DNA from: Streptomyces bungoensis
GTDB taxonomy: Bacteria; Actinomycetota; Actinomycetes; Streptomycetales; Streptomycetaceae
DNA: 64,000 nucleotides
Direction of reading: 5' to 3'
Assembly: GCF_001514215.1 (NCBI RefSeq)
Contig: NZ_KQ948854.1
Coordinates: forward strand, 228,444-292,443
Under the pieces are notes generated by a model. The model searched no databases, had not been told where the DNA came from, and saw only the letters and a program-made list of their open reading frames with translations. The first letter of the stretch is position 1, and each line of letters opens with the position of its first letter. A program made the position numbers and the translations under genes. Positions 18,418-27,257 of the stretch are shown in pieces.

Positions 18418-18718
18418 GGGCTTCGCGCGCCCCCTTCTGACGGAACTCCAGCTCACCGATCCTGCGACAGAACCCACAGTACGGGCCCTGACTCCATTAC
18501 CGCACTGTTCGTGGGGTGATGCGCTCATCCCCAAGGACGACTGCGGATGCGGCCGCTCCGGCGCAGGGAGTAGGTGGTACCCCACCGGCGTCCCCCGCCG
18601 GCACCGCCGGCACCCCCACCGGAACGTCCGCTCTGTCCCCCTGGAGACGCCCGGTGTTGCCGGATCGTTCCCCGCGAGGCTGGGGTCCATGCCGGTGGAG
18701 CCCGTACCCTTGGGTTTT

Positions 18719-19315
18719 GTGTTCCGTAGCCGTGCCAACGAAGAGAAGGCCCCCGCCACCAAGGCGGCGGTGACCGACTCCAAGCAGCCCCGTGACCCGC
18801 AGGCCCCCAAGGGGAGGCCGACGCCCAAGCGCAGTGAGGCCCAGTCCCAGCGCCGCAGCGTCGCCCGGACCCCGACGAACCGCAAGGACGCCGCCAAGCG
18901 TCAGCGCGAGGAGCGCCGGCAGGCCCTGGAGCGGCAGCGCCAGGCGCTGGCCAGTGGGGACGAGCGCTATCTGCCCGCCCGGGACAAGGGGCCGGTGCGC
19001 CGGTACGCCCGCGACTGGGTGGACGGGCGGTTCAACGTGGCGGAGTTCTTCCTGCCGCTGGCCGTGGTGATCCTCGTGCTGAGCGTGGTGCGGGTGCCGG
19101 CGATCCAGAACATCGCGCTGCTGCTGTGGCTGGTCGTGATCGTGCTGATCGTGCTGGACGGGGCCGTCAGCGGCTTCCGGCTGAAGAAGCGCCTGAGCGA
19201 GCGATTCCCGGACCAGAACAAGCGGGGCGCGGTCGCCTACGCCCTGATGCGCTCCCTCCAGGTTCGCCGGCTCCGGCTGCCGAAGCCGCAGGTCAAGCGC
19301 GGAGAGCGGCCCTGA
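18719..19315 (+). CDS. DUF3043 membrane protein
   Basis: 198 aa starting MFRSRANEEKAPATKAAVTD from GTG 18719. The first 110 residues are strongly basic and Lys/Arg/Gln-rich; two membrane helices follow (about 118-140 and 145-165), then a short basic tail. This layout fits DUF3043, an actinobacterial family of unknown role. The GTG lies 8 nt after TACCCT and there is no ribosome binding site. Divergent from pspA. The frame is open upstream but that part has no support. Confidence 0.87.
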   Translation: MFRSRANEEKAPATKAAVTDSKQPRDPQAPKGRPTPKRSEAQSQRRSVARTPTNRKDAAKRQREERRQALERQRQALASGDERYLPARDKGPVRRYARDWVDGRFNVAEFFLPLAVVILVLSVVRVPAIQNIALLLWLVVIVLIVLDGAVSGFRLKKRLSERFPDQNKRGAVAYALMRSLQVRRLRLPKPQVKRGERP

Positions 19316-20136
19316 GCGCAGACGCTTTCACCGGGGGTGCGGCCGACCAGCGGCTCAGCGGGCTGGGTCATCTGCGCGATGCCGTGCGGCAGGAGCTGGT
19401 GGCCCGGCAGCTCGACGAGCAGATAGCCGGGCGGTTCCCGGTCGGGCGGCGGCTGCGGGTGCTCGACGTGGGGATGGGCCAGGGCACCCAGGCGCTGCGG
19501 CTGGCCCGGCTCGGGCACCAGGTGACCGGGGTCGAGCAGGACGACACGATGATCGCGGCCGCGCGTGAGGCGCTGGCCGGTGAGCCGGAGGGCATCCGGG
19601 AGCGGGTCCGGCTGGTGCAGGGCGACGGGCGGGACACCGGGGTGCACTTCCTGCCGGGCAGCTTCGACGTGGTGCTGTGCCACGGCGTCCTGATGTACGT
19701 CGAGGAGCCCGACCCGCTGGTCGCCGGGCTGGCCCGGATGCTGGCACCGGGCGGGCTGCTCTCCCTGCTGGTCCGCAACGGCGACGCGCTGGCGATGCGC
19801 CCGGGTCTCTCCGGGGACTGGCCGGGCGCGCTGGCCGCCTTCGACACGACGGCGCACCTCCCCCATTCCCGAACAGACTCGAACGGGGGGACCCCCATCC
19901 GCCTCGGCCTGGACGTCCGGGCCGACCGGCTGTCGGCCCTCACCGCCACCCTGGCGGGCATCGCGGCCCCGCTGCACGCCTGGTACGGCGTCCGGGTCTT
20001 CACCGACACGGCGGCCGACGACGCCGGACTCCCGGACGACCTGGAAACCCTGCTGGCCGTGGAGGAACGAGCCGGCCGCACGGACCCCTACCGCGGCGTC
20101 GCCGCCCTGCTGCACCTGTGCGGGGTCCGCGGCTGA
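19312..20136 (+). CDS. SAM-dependent methyltransferase with an apparent CTG start
   Basis: 274 aa class I methyltransferase. Motif I is VLDVGMGQGTQALRLA (about 43-58), followed by DGRDTGVHFLPGSFDVVLCH, and the C-terminus ends LLHLCGVRG. No ATG, GTG or TTG precedes the conserved N-terminus in frame. The CTG at 19312 overlaps the DUF3043 stop (CTGA) and has GGAGAG 6 nt upstream, so it is the best start. Residues about 183-195 (LPHSRTDSNGGTP) are encoded by an inserted palindromic repeat that keeps the frame. The substrate is unknown. Confidence 0.85.
   Translation: MSADAFTGGAADQRLSGLGHLRDAVRQELVARQLDEQIAGRFPVGRRLRVLDVGMGQGTQALRLARLGHQVTGVEQDDTMIAAAREALAGEPEGIRERVRLVQGDGRDTGVHFLPGSFDVVLCHGVLMYVEEPDPLVAGLARMLAPGGLLSLLVRNGDALAMRPGLSGDWPGALAAFDTTAHLPHSRTDSNGGTPIRLGLDVRADRLSALTATLAGIAAPLHAWYGVRVFTDTAADDAGLPDDLETLLAVEERAGRTDPYRGVAALLHLCGVRG
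19858..19897 (+). repeat. Small palindromic element inserted in frame in the methyltransferase gene
   Basis: It starts CTCCCCCATTCCCGAACAG and ends CGGGGGGACCCCCAT; the ends and arms can pair. A related element at about 62144-62190 begins TTTCCCCCGCTCGC and ends GGAGGGGCCCCATCC. Elements of this type are common between Streptomyces genes; here it codes for an extra Ser/Thr/Pro-rich loop. Confidence 0.75.
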
Positions 20137-20383
20137 GGAACGCCTGTCCGGCGCGCGGGGGCGAGGGTGCGCCTCCGGCTCCGTGTCCCGGTCAGCGAGT
20201 AGGCGGTACCGGCCCGGCGGGGCGCGAGCCGTGCGTGTGCGGCCGTGGGTCTGCCCTGGGCGCCGAGTCCGGCCTCCGCCACCGCGCCCCCGGGGACCGC
20301 TTCCGCGCCCGTCCGGCGGACGGGGGTGGGCCGTTCGGGCGTACACGGGGGTCCGGGGCGGCGGCCCTAGGAACACTCGGGGC

Positions 20384-21454
20384 ATGGACGCTTCCCGTCG
20401 CCGTGCCCTTCGGAGGGTCGCCTCCGTCCCCGTGCTCGTGTGTGCCGCGCTCCTCCTCGCCGCCTGTACGGCCGGCCCGGCGGCGCCGGCCAAGCAGGCC
20501 CCGGCCAGCCGGGCGGCGGCGCCGCTCACCGCGGGGGACCTGCAGAGCCAGTACATGAAGGTGATCAAGGCGGTGCTGCCGTCGGTCGTGCAGATCCAGG
20601 CGAGCCGCGGCCTGGGCTCCGGGGTGGTGTACGACGACCGGGGGCACATCGTCACCAACGCCCACGTGGTCGGCTCGGAGAAGACCTTCAAGGTCACCAC
20701 GGCCCACAACGAGGAACCGCTCACCGCCCGCCTGGTGTACTCCTACCCGGAGCAGGACCTCGCGGTGATCAAGCTGGACAAGGTGCCGACCGGGCTGAAG
20801 GCGGCGGTGTTCGGGGACTCCGACAAGGTGGCGGTCGGCCAGATCGTGCTGGCCATGGGCTCGCCGCTCGGGCTGTCGTCCAGCGTGACCCAGGGCATCG
20901 TCTCGGCGACCGGACGGACCGTCAGCGAGGGCGGCTCGGACGGCGGTACGGGCGCGACCATCGCCAACATGGTGCAGACGTCGGCCGCCATCAACCCCGG
21001 CAACAGCGGCGGCGCGCTGGTCGACCTGGACGGGCGGGTCATCGGCATCCCGACGCTCGCCGCGGCCGACCCCGACCTCGGCGGCGGCGCGGCGCCCGGC
21101 ATCGGGTTCGCCATCCCGGCGTCGATGGTGAAGACGGTCGCCGGCCAGATCGTGGAGAAGGGCAAGGTCGTCGACTCCGGGCGCGCCGCGCTCGGCATCA
21201 CCGCGCGGACGGTCGTCGACGAGAACTACCGGCCGGCCGGGGCCGCGGTGGTCACCGTCACGAACGGCGGGGCCGCCGACAAGGCGGGGCTGCGGCCGGG
21301 CGACGTGATCACCAAGCTGGGCGACACCCCGGTCACCACGACCACGGCGCTCTCCGAGGCACTGGCCGCGGACAGGCCCGGGCAGCGCACGTCGGTGACC
21401 TTCGAGCGGGGCGGCGCCGAGAAGACGGCGGAGGTCACCCTGGGCGAGCAGTGA
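20384..21454 (+). CDS. HtrA/DegP-like serine protease lipoprotein with PDZ domain
   Basis: 356 aa. The lipoprotein signal has the lipobox LLAAC (Cys near residue 25), so the enzyme should sit on the outer face of the membrane. The trypsin-like triad is His in VTNAHVVG, Asp in EQDLAVIKLD and Ser in NPGNSGGALVD; a PDZ domain fills about 265-350. Such proteases degrade misfolded envelope proteins. The ATG at 20384 is chosen because the signal peptide begins there; the open upstream frame gives only low-complexity sequence. Confidence 0.93.
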   Translation: MDASRRRALRRVASVPVLVCAALLLAACTAGPAAPAKQAPASRAAAPLTAGDLQSQYMKVIKAVLPSVVQIQASRGLGSGVVYDDRGHIVTNAHVVGSEKTFKVTTAHNEEPLTARLVYSYPEQDLAVIKLDKVPTGLKAAVFGDSDKVAVGQIVLAMGSPLGLSSSVTQGIVSATGRTVSEGGSDGGTGATIANMVQTSAAINPGNSGGALVDLDGRVIGIPTLAAADPDLGGGAAPGIGFAIPASMVKTVAGQIVEKGKVVDSGRAALGITARTVVDENYRPAGAAVVTVTNGGAADKAGLRPGDVITKLGDTPVTTTTALSEALAADRPGQRTSVTFERGGAEKTAEVTLGEQ

Positions 21455-21526
21455 GGCCGGCGAGTGCGGTGAGGAAGGGCGCCGAGCCCGGGAGGCCCCT
21501 CCCCACCCCTGCCGGCCCCCGGCGGG

Positions 21527-21739
21527 TTACGGCGCGTCGGCGTGCAGGCTCATCGGGCCGTAGATCTCACTGGTCTCCTCGAACAGCCGCACCTGGTCCG
21601 CGCCGCCGTCCAGCAGCGCCTTCCAGTGCTCCCCGATCCAGGACTCGGCATCGCCCTGGGTGGTGAACTCCTCCGGCTGCACGGCGGGCGGGACCTCGGT
21701 CCCGTCGGTCTTCTCGAACCGCCACGTCCATGCCGTCAT
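21527..21739 (-). CDS. Small conserved-type protein, unknown
   Basis: 70 aa, MTAWTWRFEKTDGTEVPPAV through FEETSEIYGPMSLHADAP. It is acidic, with three Trp and no Cys or membrane segment. GGGAGG precedes the ATG. It converges with the HtrA gene and is divergent from the cobU fusion. The family was not recognised by name. Confidence 0.8.
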   Translation of the reverse strand: MTAWTWRFEKTDGTEVPPAVQPEEFTTQGDAESWIGEHWKALLDGGADQVRLFEETSEIYGPMSLHADAP

Positions 21740-21851
21740 GCGGGCCTCCCTGGTGTGAGCACATGCAGAGCGGGAGCCGGATCTTGGTCCGGCTCCTGCT
21801 CGCAGCCTAGCCGGAAGCGCAAGAGCGGCCGTGACAGGTGAAAATCGGTGC

Positions 21852-23054
21852 GTGGAAGTCACTGTGCTCGGTACCGGCGCCCCCGCGGGGCTGCCCCGCC
21901 CCGACTGTCCCTGCGCCGTCTGCGCGACCGCCCTGGGGCCGGACGCGCGGGCCGCCACCGCGGTGCTGGTGGACGGGGCGCTGCTGCTCGACCTGACGCC
22001 GGGTGCGGCGTTCGCCGCCGCGCGGTCGGGGCATTCGCTGGGCGGCGTGCGGCAGGTGCTGCTGTCGCATCCGCACGACGGGCCCCCGGTGGAGGTGCCG
22101 GCCGGGCTGCCGCAGCCCGGCCGGGTGCCGGACGGGCGGGAGTTGGCGCTGCTGACGGGGCATCGGGTGCGGGCCCTGGCGATGGACGCGGGCGGCACCG
22201 GGTACGCGGTGACGGGACCGGACGGGCAGCGGCTGCTGTACCTGCCGCCGGGCGGGGCGCCGGCCGGTCTCGAGGAGGCGACGGCGGAGTCGTACCACCT
22301 GGTCCTCGCCGACGTCGTGGGGCGCCCGGACGCGCTGGCCCGGCTGCGCGCGGTGGGGTCCGCCGGGCCGGCCACGGACGTCGTCGCCGTCCACCTGGAC
22401 CACGACGTGCCGCAGGGCGCCGAGCTGCGGCGCCGGCTCGCGGCGGCCGGTGCGCGGGCCGTGCCGGACGGTACGACGCTGGCGGTCGGGGCGTACGAGG
22501 AGGTGCCGGACGTGCCCCGCCGGACGCTGGTGCTGGGCGGGGCGCGCTCGGGCAAGTCGGTGGAGGCCGAGCGGCGGCTGGAGTCGTTCCCGGAGGTGCT
22601 GTACGTGGCGACCGGCGGGACGCGGAGCGGGGACACGGAGTGGGCCGCGCGGGTGGCCGCGCACCGGGAGCGGCGGCCGGGGTCGTGGCGCACGGCGGAG
22701 ACGACCGACCTGGTCCCGCTGCTCGCCGGGGACGGGCCGCCGCTGCTGGTCGACTGCCTCTCGCTGTGGCTGACGGACGTCATGGACGCGGTGGGGGCGT
22801 GGGACGACGCGGAGTGGGCGGACGGCGGGGAGAAGGCGCTGCGCGAGCGGGTGCGGGAGCTCGCGGAGGCGGTGCGTGCCACGCGGCGGACCGTGGTCGC
22901 CGTGTCCAACGAGGTCGGCTCGGGCATCGTCCCCGCGACCGCTTCGGGGCGGCGCTACCGGGACGAACTCGGGCGCCTGAACGCGGCGTTCGCGGCGGAG
23001 TGCGAGCAGGTGCTGCTTGTCGTGGCGGGGCAGGGGTTGGTGCTGCGGGGGTGA
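21852..23054 (+). CDS. cobU: CobU (adenosylcobinamide kinase/guanylyltransferase) with N-terminal PhnP-like metallo-hydrolase domain
   Basis: 400 aa. Residues about 220-400 are CobU/CobP: Walker A in LVLGGARSGKSVEAER, then LLVDCLSLWLTD and VSNEVGSGIVPATASG. It phosphorylates adenosylcobinamide and adds GMP. Residues 1-210 look like a PhnP/PqqB-type metallo-beta-lactamase fold (TVLGTGAPAGLPRPDCPCAVC), but the expected HxHxDH signature is reduced to SHPHDG. The GTG at 21852 is preferred, with AGGTGA upstream; GTG 21831 would add 7 residues. CobT and CobS are encoded nearby. Confidence 0.92.
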   Translation: MEVTVLGTGAPAGLPRPDCPCAVCATALGPDARAATAVLVDGALLLDLTPGAAFAAARSGHSLGGVRQVLLSHPHDGPPVEVPAGLPQPGRVPDGRELALLTGHRVRALAMDAGGTGYAVTGPDGQRLLYLPPGGAPAGLEEATAESYHLVLADVVGRPDALARLRAVGSAGPATDVVAVHLDHDVPQGAELRRRLAAAGARAVPDGTTLAVGAYEEVPDVPRRTLVLGGARSGKSVEAERRLESFPEVLYVATGGTRSGDTEWAARVAAHRERRPGSWRTAETTDLVPLLAGDGPPLLVDCLSLWLTDVMDAVGAWDDAEWADGGEKALRERVRELAEAVRATRRTVVAVSNEVGSGIVPATASGRRYRDELGRLNAAFAAECEQVLLVVAGQGLVLRG

Positions 23055-23133
23055 GTGGCTCTGCCGTCCGACGCCGGCGCCGGCCGTTCGCCGTGGGGGC
23101 CCTGCTCGTGCCCGGGCGCGCGTGGACCGTGGC

Positions 23134-23160
23134 TTGTCGCGCAGTTCCCCGCGCCCCTGA
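23134..23160. repeat. Dispersed GC-rich repeat, copy 3
   Basis: TTGTCGCGCAGTTCCCCGCG followed by CCCCTGA, between the convergent cobU fusion and methyltransferase genes. It is nearly identical in its core to the copy at 32288-32315. Confidence 0.8.
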
Positions 23161-23198
23161 GTGAGGTGCCGCATCGTAGGCAGCGAACGGCCCGGGAT

Positions 23199-24179
23199 CT
23201 AGTGATCCTTGCGCGCCACGATCCGGTAGGCGTTCGACAGGCGGGTGCGGCGGGACAGGGGGGCCAGGGTGCGGTCCAGGGCCGCGGCGAGGGCCCGCAG
23301 CGGAGCGGTCGCCGCTCTCAGGAGGGGAGGCGCGGCGGCCACGGCCAGGCAGACCGCCGCCGTCAGGTCGCGGGGGACGTGGGGGGCTTGGCGGTCGGTG
23401 ACGAGGACCGTGCAGCCCTGGGTCTCCAGCTCCTCACGGAGGTTGGCCAGGGGCATCAGGTGCAGGTGGCGGGGCTGGCCGTAGGGCAGCCACCATCGGC
23501 CCAGCACGGCGGCGAACAGGCAGAGCGGGTCGGTTACTTCGACGACCAGGTGGCCGCCGGGGCGCAGCGCGGTGAGGGCGGCGCGGAGTTCGGCGCGCGG
23601 ATCGGGGGCCTGTTCCAGGTGGTGGAACATGCTGACCACGTCGTAGCGCAGGCGCAGCCGGGCGGCCGTGCCCGGGGTGCTCAGGTAGCCGCGGTGGGCC
23701 TCCTCGACCCGGCCCCGCAGGAGGGCCTGTTCCACCCGGGCCGTCGGGTCCAGGCCGTCGAAGCTGGTGTACGGGAAGAACTCCTTGGCCGCCTCCGGGA
23801 AGCGGGCGTGGCCCGTGCCCACGTCGAGCCAGCTCTCGGGGTCGGGCAGCAGCGACAGCTTGTGGGCGGCGGCCCGGTGCCGGCGGCGGGCCGCGCGGTC
23901 GGGCAGGACGCGCGCGGTGAACTCCTCCAGGTGCCGTTCGTAGAAGTCCCGGTGGTAGAAGGCGAGTCCCTCGGCGGCGAGCCGGGGGTTCTGGAAGGTG
24001 TGGGCGCAGTCGCGGCACTCGTCGAGGACGAAGGTGCCCGGCCGGTGCCGCAGCGGGTCGGGCGCCCGCAGCCGGGTGCGCAGCCGCGGTGAGCCGCACC
24101 AGGGGCAGTCCGCACGGCGCGGTTCCTGGAAGGGGTCGGACGGCTGGGTGGGCCGCGGGACGGGGGGCGACGGCTGCAT
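23199..24179 (-). CDS. Class I SAM methyltransferase with N-terminal zinc ribbon
   Basis: 326 aa. Two Cys pairs in the N-terminus (CPWC near residue 25 and CRDC near 55) look like a zinc ribbon. The SAM domain follows with SWLDVGTGHARFPEAAK (about 118-133), VVSMFHHLEQ and LRPGGHLVVEV. Such zinc-ribbon methyltransferases often act on sugars or cofactors, but the substrate cannot be read here. It is convergent with cobU and divergent from cobT. An amphipathic Ala/Leu-rich region near residues 270-300 could touch the membrane. Confidence 0.87.
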   Translation of the reverse strand: MQPSPPVPRPTQPSDPFQEPRRADCPWCGSPRLRTRLRAPDPLRHRPGTFVLDECRDCAHTFQNPRLAAEGLAFYHRDFYERHLEEFTARVLPDRAARRRHRAAAHKLSLLPDPESWLDVGTGHARFPEAAKEFFPYTSFDGLDPTARVEQALLRGRVEEAHRGYLSTPGTAARLRLRYDVVSMFHHLEQAPDPRAELRAALTALRPGGHLVVEVTDPLCLFAAVLGRWWLPYGQPRHLHLMPLANLREELETQGCTVLVTDRQAPHVPRDLTAAVCLAVAAAPPLLRAATAPLRALAAALDRTLAPLSRRTRLSNAYRIVARKDH

Positions 24180-24311
24180 GGCGGCTCCCTAAGCGACATT
24201 CCGCTGCAAACCGGAACGTAGGGGATACCGATCTTGGGTGCAACGACGTGGCACCCGCGGGGTGGCGGTGTGGCGCGGGAGGGCGCGTGCGCTGCCGGTA
24301 CTGTTCGGCGA

Positions 24312-25397
24312 ATGAGCAGTCTTGAACTGGACGACTTCACCGATCTGATCGAGCGCCCGGACGGGGGCGTACGCCGCGACGCCGAGGCCCGGCGCGAGCG
24401 CCTGGTCGTGCCGCCCGGGTCGCTCGGACGTCTGGACGAGCTGGGCGAGTGGCTGGCCGCCGCGCAGGGCGCCGTACCGGTGCGGCCGGTCGAGCGGCCC
24501 CGGGTGGTGCTCTTCGCCGGTGACCACGGCATCGCCGAACGGGGCGTCTCCGCGCGGCCCGCGGGCGGGACCGAGCAGCTGGTGCGGGCGGTGCTGGAGG
24601 GCGCCGGCCCGGTGGCGGTGCTCGCGCGCCGGCTCCAGGTGCCGGTGCGCGTGGTGGACATGGCCGTGGACTGCCCGCCGGACGCCTTCCCGGAGGAGGT
24701 CGTACGGCACCGGGTGCGGCGCGGCAGCGGCCGTATCGACGTCGAGGACGCGCTCACCGCCGAGGAGGCGGAGGCGGCCTTCCGGGCCGGGGTCGCCGTC
24801 GCCGACGAGGAGGCCGACTCGGGGACGGACCTGGTGGTCCTCGGTGACGTCAGCGTCGGCGGGACGACGGCGGCGGCGGTGCTGATCGCCGCGCTGTGCG
24901 GGACCGACGCGTCCGTGGTGACCGGGCGGGGCGGGCTGCCCATCGACGACCTGGCGTGGATGCGCAAGTGCGCGGCGATCCGGGACGCGCTGCGGCGGGC
25001 GCGGCCGGTGCTCGGGGACCAGTTGCTGCTGCTCGCGACCGTGGGCGGGGCGGACCTGGCGGCGATGACCGGGTTCCTGCTGCAGTGCGCGGTGCGGAAG
25101 CTGCCGGTGATCCTGGACGGGGTGGTGGCCGCCGCGTGCGCGCTGGTCGCGCAGCGGGTGGCGTTCCGGGCGCCGGACTGGTGGCTGGCCGGGCACGACA
25201 GCGGGGAGCCGGGGCAGGCGAAGGCGCTGGACCGGATGGCCCTGGAGCCGCTGCTGGACCAGGGCGTGAAGGTCGGCGAGGGGCTGGGCGCGCTGCTGGC
25301 GCTGCCGCTCGTGCGGGCCGCCGCCGCGCTGGCCGCCGAGCTCCCCGAGCGGCCGGAGGGCGGGGACGGGAAGGAGCCGGACGCGGAGGGGGCGTGA
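24312..25397 (+). CDS. cobT: Nicotinate-nucleotide--dimethylbenzimidazole phosphoribosyltransferase
   Basis: 361 aa. It activates the lower ligand of cobalamin (alpha-ribazole phosphate synthesis). Recognised by FAGDHGIAERGVSARPAGGT, the phosphate-binding SVGGTTAAAVLIAAL and the C-terminal catalytic Glu region GVKVGEGLGALLALPLV. The ATG at 24312 follows TACTGT by 7 nt with no ribosome binding site, so the message is probably leaderless. The next gene begins 75 nt downstream with its own -10-like box. No cobalamin riboswitch was seen upstream. Confidence 0.95.
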   Translation: MSSLELDDFTDLIERPDGGVRRDAEARRERLVVPPGSLGRLDELGEWLAAAQGAVPVRPVERPRVVLFAGDHGIAERGVSARPAGGTEQLVRAVLEGAGPVAVLARRLQVPVRVVDMAVDCPPDAFPEEVVRHRVRRGSGRIDVEDALTAEEAEAAFRAGVAVADEEADSGTDLVVLGDVSVGGTTAAAVLIAALCGTDASVVTGRGGLPIDDLAWMRKCAAIRDALRRARPVLGDQLLLLATVGGADLAAMTGFLLQCAVRKLPVILDGVVAAACALVAQRVAFRAPDWWLAGHDSGEPGQAKALDRMALEPLLDQGVKVGEGLGALLALPLVRAAAALAAELPERPEGGDGKEPDAEGA

Positions 25398-25471
25398 GCC
25401 GGGCGCGCGCGTACACCACGGCGGGCGGAAAAGAGCAGTTCGCCGGGGCGTCCCCCATATGATCCTCCCTC

Positions 25472-27250
25472 ATGGGAGATGCCCGAATTGCCGTTGAAGA
25501 GCAGGCCGAGCCGGGGCGGCGGTCCACCGGGGCCTCCCGGCGGGCCGCCGCCCTCGCCGTCTGGTATCTGCGGGCCGTCTCCTTCGTCAACTTCCTGAGT
25601 GCCGTGTGGGTGTCGCTGGGCCAGGACGTGCGCCGGCACAACCAGCAGAACTTCTTCACCCCGTACCTGCTGACCGCGGGCTTCGCCTCGGGTGTGTTCA
25701 CCGCGTTCCTGGCGATCACGATGCGGCGGCGCAAGCGGGCCGCATGGATCCTCAACCTGGCGCTGAGCGGGTCGTTCCTGGTCCTGTTCGCGTTCGCCAT
25801 GGTCTTCCCGGAGATCCGGCGGTACGCGCAGAACTGGGTCTCGCTGGTGCTGACGGCCGGCTTCGTCGGCGCGCTGCTGGCCGGGCGGCGGGAGTTCTAC
25901 GCCAAGGGCGACCGGTCCAACCCGCGGCTCGCGGCGAGTGTCGCCGCCGGCGGCGGGCTGCTCGCCTCGCTGCTGGCCGGGCTGCTGGTGACGGTCACCA
26001 ACGAAGCGCCGGACGCGGCCCGTTCGACGTTCCTGGAGCGCTGGCACTACGGCACGCTGCGGCTGGTGTCGGTCGCCGCCGAGGAGTCCCGCTTCCCCGG
26101 GGTCGACCCGCCCAACTGGGCGAACGTCGCCGTCAACGTGCTCAGCACGGCTCTGGTCCTCGCCGTCCTCTACGCCGCGTTCCGTTCCCGGCGGGCCGTC
26201 GACCCGCTCACCGAGGACGACGAGAAGCGGCTGCGGGAGCTGCTGGAGCGGCACGGCGAACGGGACTCGCTGGGGTACTTCGCGCTGCGCCGGGAGAAGA
26301 GCGTGGTGTGGTCGCCGACCGGCAAGGCGGCCGTGGCCTACCGGGTGGTCGGCGGGGTCAGCCTGGCCTCCGGGGACCCGATCGGGGATCCGGAGGCGTG
26401 GCCCGGCGCGATCCTGCCGTGGCTGGCCGAGGCGCGGGCGCACGGCTGGATCCCGGCGGTGATGGGCGCGGGCGAGGAGGCCGGGACGGTCTACGCCCGG
26501 CACGGGCTGGACGCGCTGGAACTCGGGGACGAGGCGGTCGTGGACGTCGCCGAGTTCACCCTGGAGGGCCGGGCGATGCGCACCGTGCGGCAGGCCTACA
26601 ACCGGGTGCGGCGGGCCGGGTACCGGGTGCGTGTCCGGCGGCACGAGGACATCCCGGCGCAGGAGATGGCGTACCTCGTCCGGCGGGCGGACGACTGGCG
26701 GGACGGGGCGACCGAGCGCGGGTTCAGCATGGCGCTCGGCCGGCTCGGGGACCCGGCGGACGGGAGCTGCGTGATGCTGGAGTGCACCGACGCCGAGGGC
26801 CGGCTGCGGGCCCTGCTGTCCTTCGTGCCGTGGGGGCCGCACGGGCTGTCGCTGGACCTCATGCGCCGGGACCGCGACGCCGGGAACGGGCTGATGGAGT
26901 TCATGGTCCTCGAACTGCTGCGCCGGGCCGGGGACGTCGGGGTCACCCAGGTGTCGCTGAACTTCGCGATGTTCCGGTCCGTGTTCGAACGCGGGGCGCG
27001 GCTCGGGGCCGGTCCGGTGCTGAGGCTGTGGCGGTCGCTGCTCAGCTTCTTCTCCCGCTGGTGGCAGATCGAGTCGCTGTACCGCGCCAACGCCAAGTAC
27101 CGGCCCATCTGGGAGCCCCGCTTCCTGCTCTTCGAGAAGAGCGCGGACCTGCCGCGCATCGGTCTGGCGGCGGCGCGTGCGGAGGGGTTCCTGGAGGCGC
27201 CGGGGCTGCCGAAGTGGGTGCACCGCCGGCATCTGGAGACGCGCCGGTGA
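25472..27250 (+). CDS. MprF/LysX-like phosphatidylglycerol lysyltransferase (DUF2156)
   Basis: 592 aa. The N-terminal part has about six hydrophobic helices (30-240); the C-terminal half (about 255-585) is the DUF2156 double-GNAT domain that transfers an aminoacyl group from tRNA to phosphatidylglycerol. Visible motifs: GDPIGDPEAWPGAILPWL, VRQAYNRVRRAGYRV and LSLDLMRRDRDAGNGLMEFM. Adding lysine lowers surface negative charge and gives resistance to cationic peptides. A TATGAT box lies 8 nt before the ATG. A rhomboid-like gene follows after 7 nt. The identity of the amino acid is inferred from family only. Confidence 0.9.
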   Translation: MGDARIAVEEQAEPGRRSTGASRRAAALAVWYLRAVSFVNFLSAVWVSLGQDVRRHNQQNFFTPYLLTAGFASGVFTAFLAITMRRRKRAAWILNLALSGSFLVLFAFAMVFPEIRRYAQNWVSLVLTAGFVGALLAGRREFYAKGDRSNPRLAASVAAGGGLLASLLAGLLVTVTNEAPDAARSTFLERWHYGTLRLVSVAAEESRFPGVDPPNWANVAVNVLSTALVLAVLYAAFRSRRAVDPLTEDDEKRLRELLERHGERDSLGYFALRREKSVVWSPTGKAAVAYRVVGGVSLASGDPIGDPEAWPGAILPWLAEARAHGWIPAVMGAGEEAGTVYARHGLDALELGDEAVVDVAEFTLEGRAMRTVRQAYNRVRRAGYRVRVRRHEDIPAQEMAYLVRRADDWRDGATERGFSMALGRLGDPADGSCVMLECTDAEGRLRALLSFVPWGPHGLSLDLMRRDRDAGNGLMEFMVLELLRRAGDVGVTQVSLNFAMFRSVFERGARLGAGPVLRLWRSLLSFFSRWWQIESLYRANAKYRPIWEPRFLLFEKSADLPRIGLAAARAEGFLEAPGLPKWVHRRHLETRR

Positions 27251-27257
27251 GGGCGGC

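Noticed and set aside
24180..24311. Cobalamin riboswitch in front of cobT
   Set aside because: No B12-box-like conserved sequence was seen, the gene seems leaderless and the gap is short.
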